From assembly GCF_003633615.1 (NCBI RefSeq), contig NZ_RBKU01000001.1, forward strand, positions 1,550,001 through 1,614,000: a stretch of 64,000 nt of DNA, written 5' to 3'. Positions within the stretch are counted from its first letter, which is position 1, and every line of letters starts with the position of its first letter. This DNA is from Mucilaginibacter gracilis (GTDB lineage Bacteria > Bacteroidota > Bacteroidia > Sphingobacteriales > Sphingobacteriaceae). Made by a program: the position numbers and the translations under genes. Below the pieces are notes generated by a model. That model saw only the letters and a list, made by a program, of their open reading frames with translations. It had not been told where the DNA came from and searched no databases. This document shows positions 37,189 through 47,361 of the stretch, in pieces.

Positions 37189-38559
37189 ATGGCTCGTAAA
37201 TTACTATTAGAACATATAAACGTACCGGGCATCAATACATTTGATGTTTACCGCTCAAAAGGCGGCTATGCTGCTGTTGAGAAAGCCCTGAAAACCTTAA
37301 CTCCCGATGAAGTAGTTGAGGAGGTTAAAAAATCGGGTTTACGTGGCCGCGGTGGTGCGGGTTTCCCTACGGGGATGAAGTGGAGCTTTTTGGCTAAACC
37401 CGAAGGTGTTGCACGTTACTTGGTTTGTAATGCCGACGAAAGCGAACCCGGCACTTTTAAAGATCGTTACCTGATGACCCACATCCCTCACTTATTAATT
37501 GAGGGAATGATAGTTGCCAGTTATGCTTTGGGCGCAAAAACATCATACATCTACGTTCGCGGCGAGATGATGCCTCAAATCCGCATTTTGGAGAGAGCCA
37601 TCGCTGAAGCAAAAAACAAAGGATTTTTAGGAAAAAACATATTAGGTACCGGTTACGACCTGGAACTTTACGTTCAGCCAGGTGGTGGCGCCTACATTTG
37701 CGGCGAAGAAACTGCTTTGTTAGAGTCGTTAGAAGGTAAACGCGGTAACCCGCGCATTAAACCGCCATTCCCGGCAATTGCTGGTTTGTATGGTTGCCCA
37801 ACGGTTGTAAACAATGTTGAATCGATAGCGGCAGTAGTACCCATTATTAACGAGGGCGGCGAAGAATATGCCAAGGTTGGTATAGGCCGTAGCACAGGTA
37901 CCAAGCTAATATCGGCAGGTGGTAACGTTGCTAAACCCGGTGTTTACGAAATTAATTTAGGTTTACCCGTTGAAGAGTTTTTATATTCTCCGGAATATTG
38001 CGGTGGCATTGCCAATGGCAAACGTTTAAAGGCGGTTGTTGCGGGTGGTTCGTCCGTTCCAATTCTTCCGGCTAATCTGTTTCTTAAAACGGCTACAGGC
38101 GAAGGCCGCTTAATGAGTTACGAATCGTTATCTGAAGGCGGTTTTGCTACAGGCACCATGATGGGCTCGGGCGGTTTTATCGCTTTTGACGAAGACCAAT
38201 GCATTGTGCGTAACACCTGGAACTTCGCCCGTTTTTACCATCACGAAAGTTGCGGCCAATGTTCGCCTTGCCGCGAAGGTACCGGCTGGATGGAAAAGGT
38301 TTTACATCGCCTAGAATACGGTCACGGTAAAATGAGCGACATGGATTTATTGGTTGACGTTTCTAAAAAAATAGAAGGTAATACCATTTGCCCGTTGGGT
38401 GATGCAGCAGCATGGCCGGTTGCGAGTGCAATACGCCATTTCCGCGATGAGTTTGAATGGCACGTAACCAATGGCGCAGAAGCTACAACAAGGAATTTTG
38501 GACTGGCACATTATGCCGATCCGCTTCCAAAACCAGAACCTGCCCCGGCAGCTGTGTAA
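37189..38559 (+). CDS. nuoF: NADH-quinone oxidoreductase subunit F
   Basis: NADH- and FMN-binding subunit, 456 aa. [13 protein letters not shown] is the nucleotide loop. The 4Fe-4S N3 ligands are Cys355, Cys358 and Cys361 in [11 protein letters not shown], plus Cys401 in CPLGDA. An accessory gene is inserted between it and nuoG. Confidence 0.96.
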   Translation: MARKLLLEHINVPGINTFDVYRSKGGYAAVEKALKTLTPDEVVEEVKKSGLRGRGGAGFPTGMKWSFLAKPEGVARYLVCNADESEPGTFKDRYLMTHIPHLLIEGMIVASYALGAKTSYIYVRGEMMPQIRILERAIAEAKNKGFLGKNILGTGYDLELYVQPGGGAYICGEETALLESLEGKRGNPRIKPPFPAIAGLYGCPTVVNNVESIAAVVPIINEGGEEYAKVGIGRSTGTKLISAGGNVAKPGVYEINLGLPVEEFLYSPEYCGGIANGKRLKAVVAGGSSVPILPANLFLKTATGEGRLMSYESLSEGGFATGTMMGSGGFIAFDEDQCIVRNTWNFARFYHHESCGQCSPCREGTGWMEKVLHRLEYGHGKMSDMDLLVDVSKKIEGNTICPLGDAAAWPVASAIRHFRDEFEWHVTNGAEATTRNFGLAHYADPLPKPEPAPAAV

Positions 38560-38560
38560 G

Positions 38561-38590
38561 TAAAAATTAAAAAGTCAAAATTCAAAAATA
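38561..38590. repeat. Left inverted-repeat flank of the four-helix cassette
   Basis: AT-rich flank just after the nuoF stop, containing AAAAGTCAAAATT. Its reverse complement aligns with the right flank at 39010-39036 over about 24 bases with one mismatch and one gap. Confidence 0.6.
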
Positions 38591-38643
38591 GGCTTGTCTT
38601 ATTAATGGGTTTTAGAAATATATAAGTGAAGAGTAAGTACTAA

Positions 38644-39003
38644 GTGAGTGAAAAACCGTTCGACATCAAACACAGATGTTACCACTTCTCCAAGGAAATG
38701 GTTCTGTTTATATCATCACTGAAATACGAAAGAATACACTTTTCCATAATGGATCAGCATTTAAGAAGTGCAACTTCTATAGGAGCTAATGTTGTTGAAG
38801 GGAAAGCGGGTAGTTCAAAAAAGGATTTTAGAAATTTCTATACGATAGCTCTAAAATCTGCAAACGAAACCAAATATTGGCTTTGTTTGATAAGAGACAC
38901 CAATATTGTAAATGTCGGAAAAGACAAAATAGTTGAGTTAATTACCGAGGCTGACGAATTATCAAAGATCATCGCTTCAATTGTTATCAATCTCAACATG
39001 TGA
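38644..39003 (+). CDS. Four-helix-bundle protein (S23/IVS-like) inserted in the nuo operon
   Basis: A 119-aa protein of the four-helix-bundle family related to proteins of bacterial 23S rRNA intervening sequences (PF05635-like) and to the Avd accessory of diversity-generating retroelements. Signs are LRSATSIGANVVEGKAGSSKKDFRNFYTIALKSANETKYWL. It starts with GTG directly after an in-frame stop. It has no link to complex I and breaks the nuoF-nuoG spacing. Near-inverted AT-rich repeats flank it at 38561-38590 and 39010-39036, so it looks like a small mobile or recruited cassette. Confidence 0.85.
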   Translation: MSEKPFDIKHRCYHFSKEMVLFISSLKYERIHFSIMDQHLRSATSIGANVVEGKAGSSKKDFRNFYTIALKSANETKYWLCLIRDTNIVNVGKDKIVELITEADELSKIIASIVINLNM

Positions 39004-39009
39004 TTTTTT

Positions 39010-39036
39010 AATTTTTAATTTTGACTTTTGAATTAA
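39010..39036. repeat. Right inverted-repeat flank of the four-helix cassette
   Basis: AATTTTGACTTTT and its surroundings match the left flank in inverted orientation. It runs up to the nuoG start. Confidence 0.6.
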
Positions 39037-39037
39037 A

Positions 39038-40036
39038 ATGAAAGTAACAATAGACGGAATTAGTGTAGAAGTAGAAGCTGGAACAACCATCCTTAACGCA
39101 GCGCGTGTTATTGGTGGCGAAATTGTTCCGCCTGCTATGTGCTACTATTCTAAGTTAGAAGGCAGTGGTGGCAAATGCCGTACCTGTTTGGTTAAAGTTA
39201 GCAAAGGTTCTGAAAAAGACCCGCGCCCTATGCCTAAACTGGTAGCATCATGCCGTACTACGGTTATGGATGGCATGGAGGTGCAAAACATTACTTCGCC
39301 GGAGGTTATTGAGGCGCGTAAGGGTATTGTTGAAATGCTGTTGATTAACCACCCGCTGGATTGCCCTGTTTGCGATCAGGCCGGTGAATGCCACCTGCAA
39401 GATTTGGGTTTTGAACACGGTGCCGCTAAAACCCGTTACGAATTTGACCGCCGTACATTTGAAAGAATTGACATTGGCGATAAAATACAATTACACATGA
39501 CACGCTGCATACTTTGCTACCGTTGTGTGTTTACTGCCGACCAGATAACCGACCATCGTATACATGGTATTTTAAACCGCGGTGATCATTCCGAAATATC
39601 TACCTACATCAAAGCAGCCGTTGATAACGATTTCTCCGGAAACGTAATTGATGTTTGCCCGGTGGGTGCTTTAACCGACAGAACCTTCCGTTTTAAAAAC
39701 CGTGTTTGGTTTACTAAACCGGTAGATGCACACCGCGATTGCGATCACGAAAAGTGTAACGGTAAAGTAACCCTGTGGTATAAAGGCGAAGACGTTTTAC
39801 GCGTAACCGCCCGTAAAGATGTTTATGGCGAGGTTGAAGAATTTATTTGCAATACCTGCCGCTTTGATAAAAAGAAAACTGCCGATTGGGTAATTGAAGG
39901 CCCGCGCAAAATCAGCAATCATTCGGTTATCAGCTCTAATCATTACGATACACTGCACCCGCTTCCGGTGGTTAAAAATAACCCGGTTTTAATTGAAGCG
40001 AACCAGGAACAATTTGAACGAAATACACGCTTATAA
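39038..40036 (+). CDS. nuoG: NADH-quinone oxidoreductase subunit G, short form
   Basis: Iron-sulphur subunit of the NADH module, 332 aa rather than the 700-900 aa common in Proteobacteria. 2Fe-2S ligands are in CYYSKLEGSGGKCRTC, followed by CPVCDQAGECHLQDLGFEHG, CILCYRC, CPVGAL and a cysteine pair near CNTCRF. The molybdopterin-like C-terminal domain is absent. Because the stop overlaps the nuoH start (TAATGG), this is a natural short form and not a frameshift. Confidence 0.93.
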   Translation: MKVTIDGISVEVEAGTTILNAARVIGGEIVPPAMCYYSKLEGSGGKCRTCLVKVSKGSEKDPRPMPKLVASCRTTVMDGMEVQNITSPEVIEARKGIVEMLLINHPLDCPVCDQAGECHLQDLGFEHGAAKTRYEFDRRTFERIDIGDKIQLHMTRCILCYRCVFTADQITDHRIHGILNRGDHSEISTYIKAAVDNDFSGNVIDVCPVGALTDRTFRFKNRVWFTKPVDAHRDCDHEKCNGKVTLWYKGEDVLRVTARKDVYGEVEEFICNTCRFDKKKTADWVIEGPRKISNHSVISSNHYDTLHPLPVVKNNPVLIEANQEQFERNTRL

Positions 40037-41088
40037 TGGAGTTAGCTTTTATTGGATTTGTTGGGCAAAAATTTATACTGGTAGGCATCATATTTGCCAT
40101 TAGTTTGGTTGTTGCCATGTATTCTACTTATGCCGAGCGTAAAATAGCCGCCTTTTTCCAGGATCGTATTGGCCCTAACCGCGCCGGTCCGTTTGGTATG
40201 CTACAGCCTTTGGCCGATGGGATGAAAATGTTTATGAAGGAGGAGATAATCCCTACCCATGCCAATGCATTTTTATTTATAGTAGGGCCGTCGCTGGCCA
40301 TTTTAACAGCTTGTATAGGCTCGGCAGTTATCCCGTGGGGGCAGCAAATTACCATTGCCGGCCATGTGATAGATTTACAGGTTACCGATATTAACGTTGG
40401 TGTTTTATACATTTTCGGCGTAGTATCGTTAGGTGTATACGGCGTAATGATAGGTGGCTGGGCATCAAACAACAAATACTCTTTGTTGGGTGCCATCCGC
40501 GCGGCTTCGCAAAACATCAGTTACGAAATTGCGATGGGCTTATCCATCATAGCATTATTGATGTTAACCGGAACATTGAGCCTGAAAGAAATTGCCGAAC
40601 AACAGCATGGCTGGCACTGGAATATAATAAAACAGCCTTTAGGCTTCCTGATATTTATTATTTGCGCTTTCGCAGAAACTAACCGTACACCGTTTGACTT
40701 GCCTGAGTGCGAAACGGAACTGGTTGGCGGTTACCATACCGAATACTCATCAATGAAATTAGGTTTTTACCTTTTTGCTGAGTATATCAATATGTTTATC
40801 TCATCGGCAGTAATGGCAACCTTATACTGGGGCGGTTATAACTATCCCGGCATGGATTTTATGAACAACCTTTTAGGCCCAACGTGGGGACCGTTATTGG
40901 GTTTCGTAATTCTGTTCGGAAAAATATTGTGTTTTATCTTCTTCTTTATGTGGGTTCGCTGGACTATCCCGCGTTTCCGGTACGATCAATTGATGGATCT
41001 GGGTTGGAAGATACTTATCCCGTTAGCTATAGCAAATATTGTATTAACAGGAGTTGTTAGTACCGTTTTAAGACATTTTGGATATTAA
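40036..41088 (+). CDS. nuoH: NADH-quinone oxidoreductase subunit H
   Basis: Membrane subunit at the quinone-cavity junction, 350 aa with about eight helices. YAERKIAAFFQDRIGPNRAGPFG, EIAMGLSI and FAETNRTPFDLPECETELVGGYHTEYS are all present and diagnostic. Confidence 0.96.
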   Translation: MELAFIGFVGQKFILVGIIFAISLVVAMYSTYAERKIAAFFQDRIGPNRAGPFGMLQPLADGMKMFMKEEIIPTHANAFLFIVGPSLAILTACIGSAVIPWGQQITIAGHVIDLQVTDINVGVLYIFGVVSLGVYGVMIGGWASNNKYSLLGAIRAASQNISYEIAMGLSIIALLMLTGTLSLKEIAEQQHGWHWNIIKQPLGFLIFIICAFAETNRTPFDLPECETELVGGYHTEYSSMKLGFYLFAEYINMFISSAVMATLYWGGYNYPGMDFMNNLLGPTWGPLLGFVILFGKILCFIFFFMWVRWTIPRFRYDQLMDLGWKILIPLAIANIVLTGVVSTVLRHFGY

Positions 41089-41091
41089 AAA

Positions 41092-41589
41092 ATGGAATCA
41101 TTAACCAGTAGACGAAAGTTAGTAGCATCAAAGCCGCTCAATTTTTGGGAGCGCGCTTATTTGCCTGCTATATTGAGTGGTTTGCGTATTACGGGCAAGC
41201 ACTTTTTCAGGAAACCGGTAACTATTAGTTATCCTGAGGTAAAAAGAGAGTTTTCGGAAAACTTTAGGGGTATGCACTCGCTTAAGCGCGACGAAGAAGG
41301 GCGCGAACGTTGCACAGCGTGCGGCCTCTGCGCTTTATCGTGCCCGGCAGAAGCGATTACCATGATAGCTGCCGAACGCCAAAAAGGTGAAGAGAAACTA
41401 TATAGGGAAGAAAAATATGCCGCCGTTTACGAAATAAATATGCTGCGTTGCATTTTTTGTGGATTGTGCGAAGAAGCTTGCCCTAAAGAGGCTATTTACC
41501 TTGATGGCGACATTGTACCATCAAACTATTTACGTAAAGACTTTATTTACGGTAAAGACAAATTAGTAGAGGCGCCATTAAATCAATAA
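41092..41589 (+). CDS. nuoI: NADH-quinone oxidoreductase subunit I
   Basis: A 165-aa subunit with two 4Fe-4S ferredoxin motifs, CTACGLCALSCPAEAI and CIFCGLCEEACPKEAI. It passes electrons toward N2. A good -7 element follows its stop. Confidence 0.96.
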   Translation: MESLTSRRKLVASKPLNFWERAYLPAILSGLRITGKHFFRKPVTISYPEVKREFSENFRGMHSLKRDEEGRERCTACGLCALSCPAEAITMIAAERQKGEEKLYREEKYAAVYEINMLRCIFCGLCEEACPKEAIYLDGDIVPSNYLRKDFIYGKDKLVEAPLNQ

Positions 41590-41599
41590 GGAAGTTTTA

Positions 41600-41607
41600 T
41601 ACCTTTG
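41600..41607 (+). promoter_or_regulatory. Candidate internal promoter before nuoJ
   Basis: TACCTTTG is a clean TAnnTTTG match 43 bp before nuoJ, followed by a short leader. No clear -33 TTG is visible. Confidence 0.45.
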
Positions 41608-41649
41608 CGCGTCCTTTAAAAACGACAAGGGTATTTTTGAAATTATAAA

Positions 41650-42150
41650 ATGAGTTTATTTTACTTCATAGCATTTTTGTCGGTACTGTTTGCGCTGCTG
41701 GTTATTTTCTCAAAAAACCCGGTTCACAGCGTGCTGTATTTAATTTTAACGTTTTTTACGTTTACCATTCACTACATTTTATTAAACGCGCAATTTTTGG
41801 CCATTGTAAACTTTATTGTTTATATGGGTGCCATTATGGTGTTGTTTTTATTTGTGCTGATGCTGCTCAATTTGAATAAAGACAGCGAACCCGTAAAAAC
41901 AACGTTTGTAAAATTTGCTGCTATTATTGGTGGCTGCTGTTTGCTAATTACTATTGTAGCATCGCTTAAAATAGCAACCCCAACAAGTGCCGCTGTAACG
42001 TTAACAAATACTAATTTGGGCTTAGTAAAAAACCTGGGTAAAATATTGTTTAACCAATTTTTATTGCCATTTGAGGTATCGTCGCTGTTGCTATTTTCGG
42101 CTATGGTGGGTGCGGTTTTGTTGGCCACTAAAGATAAATCAAACGCCTGA
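41650..42150 (+). CDS. nuoJ: NADH-quinone oxidoreductase subunit J
   Basis: A 166-aa membrane subunit with five helices; the MGAIMVLFLFVLMLLN helix is typical of NuoJ. nuoK starts one base after its stop. Confidence 0.92.
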   Translation: MSLFYFIAFLSVLFALLVIFSKNPVHSVLYLILTFFTFTIHYILLNAQFLAIVNFIVYMGAIMVLFLFVLMLLNLNKDSEPVKTTFVKFAAIIGGCCLLITIVASLKIATPTSAAVTLTNTNLGLVKNLGKILFNQFLLPFEVSSLLLFSAMVGAVLLATKDKSNA

Positions 42151-42151
42151 T

Positions 42152-42481
42152 ATGGAAACCTTAACTCAAAATATACAATCTATTCCGCTTAACCATTACA
42201 TTATATTGTGCTCTGTCATTTTTTCGATAGGGGTAATGGGCGTACTTATCCGCAGAAATGCGATAGTGATATTTATGTCGGTTGAATTGATGCTGAACTC
42301 GGTAAACTTACTATTGGCCGTTTTTTCGGTTTACCATAACGATCCAATGGGGCAGGTTTTTGTGTTTTTTATTATGGCCCTTGCCGCCGCCGAGGTAGCT
42401 ATTGGCCTTGCCATTATTGTTATGGTGTACCGTAATACCAATTCGTTGGATATTAATGTGCTCAACCGGTTAAAGTGGTAA
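42152..42481 (+). CDS. nuoK: NADH-quinone oxidoreductase subunit K
   Basis: A 109-aa three-helix membrane subunit. IFMSVELMLNSVNLLLAVFS carries the conserved membrane glutamate, and ALAAAEVAIGLAIIV the second. The frame is open to 42071, but METLTQ at 42152 gives the usual length. Confidence 0.94.
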   Translation: METLTQNIQSIPLNHYIILCSVIFSIGVMGVLIRRNAIVIFMSVELMLNSVNLLLAVFSVYHNDPMGQVFVFFIMALAAAEVAIGLAIIVMVYRNTNSLDINVLNRLKW

Positions 42482-42540
42482 CGGGAAAGAAGCAAGAGAG
42501 AAAACGAACTAAGAAAATAAGGAATATAGATACTATATAA

Positions 42541-44442
42541 ATGATAAATAATTACATCTGGCTTATTCCAATATTACCATTAATTGGTTTTATAATTACC
42601 GGACTGGGCCGAAATGCACTTTCGAAGGGTGTTATTGGCTTTATAGGCAGTACCGTAGTTTTGCTGGCATTTGTGGTAAGCTTGCTGGCCTTTTTACAAA
42701 TCAACTCAACAGGGCAGGCAATTAACGTTAACCTGTTCAGCTGGATTAAAGTTGGTTATCTTGATATACCATTCGCGTTTCTGGTAGATCAGTTGAGTTC
42801 AATCATGCTGCTTATTATAACTGGTGTAGGTTTCCTTATCCATTTATATTCTATAGGCTACATGCACGATGACGCCGGTTTTTGTAAGTTTTTTGCCTAC
42901 CTCAACCTGTTTGTGTTTTTTATGTTGCTGTTGGTTTTAGGATCAAACTATGTAATTATGTTTATCGGTTGGGAAGGGGTTGGCTTATGCTCATACCTGC
43001 TCATCGGTTTCTGGTTCTCAAACCCATCATACGCTGATGCCGCCAAAAAAGCATTTGTAATGAACCGCATTGGCGATTTAGGCTTTTTATTAGGCGTATT
43101 TGTTATTTACCGTGTTTTTGGAAGCGTTAGCTATGCCGACGTATTTGACAAAGCTGCCAAAATGCATACCGGCGATAGCGCATTGGTGCTAATAACCATT
43201 ATGCTGTTTATTGGCGCAACAGGCAAATCGGCACAAATACCTTTATTTACCTGGCTGCCCGATGCTATGGCTGGCCCAACACCGGTATCGGCACTTATAC
43301 ATGCGGCCACAATGGTAACGGCGGGTATCTATATGATAGCGCGCTCAAACATATTGTTCACCATGTCGCCTGTAACTATGCACATCATAGCTATTATAGG
43401 TATAACAACCGCCGCGTTTGCAGCACTAATAGCACTAACCCAAACAGATATCAAAAAGGTATTGGCTTACTCAACGGTATCGCAACTGGGTTATATGTTT
43501 TTGGGCTTAGGCGTTGGTGCTTATACAGGTTCGTTTTTCCACGTATTAACACATGCATTTTTTAAAGCCCTTTTGTTTTTGGGCGCTGGTTCGGTAATCC
43601 ACGCGGTAAGTGGCGAGCAGGATATGCGTAAAATGGGCGGCTTGCGTAAAAAGTTACCAATAACCTTTTTGGTGATGATGATTGGTACCCTCGCCATATC
43701 GGGCATACCACCATTTGCGGGTTTTTTCTCTAAAGACGAAATTTTAGCGCATGCTTACGAACATAATCCTATAATTTGGGTAGTAGGTGTTTTAACTGCA
43801 ATGTGTACCTCGTTCTATATGTTCAGGATGATGTACCTCACCTTTTTTGGCACCTTTAGAGGCACCGAAGAACAGGAACATCACATCCACGAGTCGCCTG
43901 CTTCGATGACTATTCCTTTAATTATCCTGGCTATTCTTTCATCAATAGGCGGGTTCATCGGTATCCCTGGCCACCATTGGTTGCAAGGCTTTTTAGCACC
44001 TGTGCTCGAAAAATCAACAGCCTTACTTGAGATATCAGCTAGCAATTTATCAGCTTCGGCCGAATATACATTAATGGGCATATCTGTAGCCGGTGCCGTT
44101 ATAGCCTGGTTATATGCTTGGTCTAAATACCGCAATAACCAAAACATTCCGGTTGCTGATACAGAAGAGCGCCCGGCACTAACAAACCTATCATACAATA
44201 AATTTTATGTTGACGAATTGTATGATACTATAATACGCAAACCGCTGGATGCATTATCGGTATTTTTCTACAAAGTGGTAGAGCTTTTAGGTATTGATGG
44301 TTTAGTAAACGGTTTAGGCGGCGGTACCATGGCAACAAGTAAAAAACTGCGCTTACTGCAAAGCGGTAACGTGGGCTTTTACATATTTATGATGGTAATT
44401 GGCGTTATTGCCGTGTTGGTTTACAATTTATTTGGATTTTAA
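42541..44442 (+). CDS. nuoL: NADH-quinone oxidoreductase subunit L
   Basis: Antiporter-like proton-pumping subunit, 633 aa with about 16 helices. GWEGVGLCSYLLIGFW, PTPVSALIHAATMVTAG and the long C-terminal lateral helix region are present. It is followed by nuoM after 22 bp. Confidence 0.96.
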   Translation: MINNYIWLIPILPLIGFIITGLGRNALSKGVIGFIGSTVVLLAFVVSLLAFLQINSTGQAINVNLFSWIKVGYLDIPFAFLVDQLSSIMLLIITGVGFLIHLYSIGYMHDDAGFCKFFAYLNLFVFFMLLLVLGSNYVIMFIGWEGVGLCSYLLIGFWFSNPSYADAAKKAFVMNRIGDLGFLLGVFVIYRVFGSVSYADVFDKAAKMHTGDSALVLITIMLFIGATGKSAQIPLFTWLPDAMAGPTPVSALIHAATMVTAGIYMIARSNILFTMSPVTMHIIAIIGITTAAFAALIALTQTDIKKVLAYSTVSQLGYMFLGLGVGAYTGSFFHVLTHAFFKALLFLGAGSVIHAVSGEQDMRKMGGLRKKLPITFLVMMIGTLAISGIPPFAGFFSKDEILAHAYEHNPIIWVVGVLTAMCTSFYMFRMMYLTFFGTFRGTEEQEHHIHESPASMTIPLIILAILSSIGGFIGIPGHHWLQGFLAPVLEKSTALLEISASNLSASAEYTLMGISVAGAVIAWLYAWSKYRNNQNIPVADTEERPALTNLSYNKFYVDELYDTIIRKPLDALSVFFYKVVELLGIDGLVNGLGGGTMATSKKLRLLQSGNVGFYIFMMVIGVIAVLVYNLFGF

Positions 44443-44464
44443 AAAGGGCATTTACAAATATTAA

Positions 44465-45925
44465 ATGATGGTTATTCTTTTACTTTTTTTGCCAATACTG
44501 GGTGCGCTTGCAACGTTGTTATTTAAAAACGGAGCGGCTAAAACAGTAGCACTGTTATTTGCCGTAGCCGAACTGGCAGTGGCAATTATCATGCTTACCA
44601 AATTTGTACCCGATGCTACAACCCAATTTGCGGTTAATTACCCCTGGATAGCCAGTTACGGTATTCATTTTAAAGCAGGGGTTGATGGTATTAGCATGAT
44701 AATGGTTTTATTAACCACCCTGCTTGTGCCTTTAATTATACTTACAACGTTTAAGCAACAAAATACCAAGCCTGCTTTATATGCCCTTATCCTGTTTATG
44801 CAAACCGGCTTGCTGGTTGTGTTTACAGCTTTAGATGGCTTTTTGTTTTATGTAGGCTGGGAAGCAGCACTTATCCCTATTTATTTTATTTGTGCTTTGT
44901 GGGGCGGTGCCGATAGGGTACGCATTACCTTAAAATTTTTCATTTACACGTTTGCCGGTTCGTTGTTTATGTTGCTGGGTTTAATTTACCTGTACCTGCA
45001 AACACCCGGTAAAACTTTTGATCTGCAAGCGTTTTATGCGCTTAATTTAGATCTGCCAAAGCAATCGCTAGTGTTTTGGGCTTTCTTTTTAGCATTTGCT
45101 ATCAAGATGCCTGTTTTTCCGTTCCATACCTGGCAGCCCGATACTTATACCGAATCGCCAACTCCTGGTACTATGATGCTATCGGGCATTATGCTAAAAA
45201 TGGGTATTTATGGCGTTATCCGCTGGCTGATACCAATATCGCCACTTGGTTTTGATAAATGGGTGCCGTTGGTAATTGTTTTATGCGTTATCGGCATCAT
45301 CTATGCTTCGCTTATAGCATTTAACCAAAAAGATGGTAAGCGTTTAATAGCCTACTCATCAATAGCCCACGTTGGCTTAATAGCCGCCGGTATTTTTGCC
45401 TGGAATGTGCAAGGTGTACAAGGCGCCATGATACAAATGTTAAACCACGGTATAAATGTGGTAGGGCTGTTTTTTATTATGGATATAGTTAGCAGCCGTT
45501 TAAACACCCGCGATATAAACCAACTGGGTGGCATAGCAAAAGTTGCCCCCCGCTTTGCCATAGCTTTTTTAATTATTGTGCTGGGCACTGTTGCCCTGCC
45601 GCTAACCAATGGTTTTGTAGGTGAATTTTTGTTGCTCAACGGTGTATCGCAATATAGTATTTGGCTTAGTGCTGTTGCCGGGGTAACCATTATATTAGGC
45701 GCAGTTTACATGCTGAGGATGTACAAAAAAGTAATGCAAGGCGAAACAAACGCAATTACCTTAGTTTTTACAGATATAGCCGGATCGGAAAAGGCAGCAT
45801 TGGGTATAATTTGCGCACTCATTATTGTGATAGGTGTGTATCCTCAATGGATATTACATATCTCGGAGGCAAGTGTTACCAATTTAATAGATCAGGTTAA
45901 CCAAAAAATTTTAATAGTTAAGTAA
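44465..45925 (+). CDS. nuoM: NADH-quinone oxidoreductase subunit M
   Basis: Antiporter-like subunit, 486 aa, with GWEAALIPIYFI, PVFPFHTWQPDTYTESPTPGTMML and the 'KRLIAYSSIAHVG' helix. Proton pumping in the membrane arm. 3 bp before nuoN. Confidence 0.96.
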   Translation: MMVILLLFLPILGALATLLFKNGAAKTVALLFAVAELAVAIIMLTKFVPDATTQFAVNYPWIASYGIHFKAGVDGISMIMVLLTTLLVPLIILTTFKQQNTKPALYALILFMQTGLLVVFTALDGFLFYVGWEAALIPIYFICALWGGADRVRITLKFFIYTFAGSLFMLLGLIYLYLQTPGKTFDLQAFYALNLDLPKQSLVFWAFFLAFAIKMPVFPFHTWQPDTYTESPTPGTMMLSGIMLKMGIYGVIRWLIPISPLGFDKWVPLVIVLCVIGIIYASLIAFNQKDGKRLIAYSSIAHVGLIAAGIFAWNVQGVQGAMIQMLNHGINVVGLFFIMDIVSSRLNTRDINQLGGIAKVAPRFAIAFLIIVLGTVALPLTNGFVGEFLLLNGVSQYSIWLSAVAGVTIILGAVYMLRMYKKVMQGETNAITLVFTDIAGSEKAALGIICALIIVIGVYPQWILHISEASVTNLIDQVNQKILIVK

Positions 45926-45928
45926 ACC

Positions 45929-47308
45929 ATGAATACGCTAATAATCATTTCTGTTTTACCAATTGTTATTCTGTACCTTGGTTTATACAAAGCAACAAAG
46001 GCATTACTGCCGGTTACAATAATTGGCCTGCTTGCAGCATTAGGCTGTGCGGTTGCCGAATGGGGGCCAAAAACCCAACCCATTTTTAGTGGGATGATGT
46101 TGTTTGATAACTATGCTATTGCATTCTCGGTTATCACAATAGCTTCAACCATATTGATACTTCTGCTTTCTAAAGATTACTTTGAACGCATTAGCGATCA
46201 TGTGGCCGAATACTACGCTGTTATTTTGTTTGCACTGGCAGGTATCATTGTAATGCTATCGTACCACAACTTAACCATGTTGTTTATCGGTATCGAAATT
46301 ATGTCGGTTAGTTTGTACATTTTGGCAGGTATAAAAAAGCGCGATTTTGCATCAAACGAAGCCGCCCTTAAATATTTTTTAATGGGTGCCTTTTCAACAG
46401 GTTTTTTGCTTTTTGGCATCACCTTAATTTATGGCTCAACAGGCTCGTTCGATCTCACTGTAATACGCGACTGGGCAATTATGCATTCGCGCCCGGTAGA
46501 TGCCTTGTTTTTTAGCGGTATATTGTTAATTATAGTGGGCCTATGTTTTAAAGTTGGTGCCGCACCATTCCATTTTTGGACGCCCGATGTTTACGAAGGT
46601 TCGCCAACGTTAATAACAGCCTTTATGTCAACCGTGGTTAAAACCGCCGGGTTTGCTGCGTTTTTACGTTTGTTTGCCACCTGCTTTAATTCAGTATCCG
46701 ATTTATGGATACCAACACTTCTTATCATTACCATACTCACCTTGTTTGTGGGTAACATAACAGCACTTTACCAGCAAAGCTTTAAACGCATGCTGGCATT
46801 CTCCAGCATATCACATGCGGGTTATATGCTGTTTGCTATAGTGGCGTTAGGGGTTAACTCGCCAAATGCTGTATTTGTTTATGCTACGGCTTATTCAATT
46901 GCATCAATAATAGCATTTGCGGTGTTAATACTGGTTCAGCAGCAAGCCGGAAGTGATAGTTTTGATAGCTTTAACGGGCTGGCAAAAAAGAACCCGTTCC
47001 TGGCGCTGGTTTTAACTGTAGCTATGCTATCGCTCGCGGGTATCCCGTTAACGGCGGGTTTTATTGGTAAGTTCTTCATGTTCTCAAGCGCGCTGTCGCA
47101 ATTTCAAATAGGCCTTGTTATCGTTGCTGTAATAAATGCTATTATCAGCATATACTATTATTTCCGCGTTATTGTAGCCATGTATTTTTACTCTGCCGAG
47201 CGTACCGAAGTTGCTGTTCCGGCATATTTTACTTTTGTATTGGGCTTTTCGGCGTTGTTAACCATTTTAATAGGCATTTATCCAGTTTTCATTCCAAGCT
47301 TAAATTAA
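45929..47308 (+). CDS. nuoN: NADH-quinone oxidoreductase subunit N
   Basis: Third antiporter-like subunit, 459 aa, with KVGAAPFHFWTPDVYEGSPT and FKRMLAFSSISHAGYML. It ends the complex I operon, which thus has all fourteen subunits nuoA-N as separate genes. Confidence 0.95.
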   Translation: MNTLIIISVLPIVILYLGLYKATKALLPVTIIGLLAALGCAVAEWGPKTQPIFSGMMLFDNYAIAFSVITIASTILILLLSKDYFERISDHVAEYYAVILFALAGIIVMLSYHNLTMLFIGIEIMSVSLYILAGIKKRDFASNEAALKYFLMGAFSTGFLLFGITLIYGSTGSFDLTVIRDWAIMHSRPVDALFFSGILLIIVGLCFKVGAAPFHFWTPDVYEGSPTLITAFMSTVVKTAGFAAFLRLFATCFNSVSDLWIPTLLIITILTLFVGNITALYQQSFKRMLAFSSISHAGYMLFAIVALGVNSPNAVFVYATAYSIASIIAFAVLILVQQQAGSDSFDSFNGLAKKNPFLALVLTVAMLSLAGIPLTAGFIGKFFMFSSALSQFQIGLVIVAVINAIISIYYYFRVIVAMYFYSAERTEVAVPAYFTFVLGFSALLTILIGIYPVFIPSLN

Positions 47309-47361
47309 TATTTATCAGTAATACAAATTGATTTAATATTTGTAATTTTACTGGTATCTGA

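Noticed and set aside
39038..40036. nuoG considered truncated or frameshifted because it is only 332 aa
   Set aside because: The stop overlaps the nuoH start, all expected cluster cysteines are present, and short NuoG is known in this phylum.
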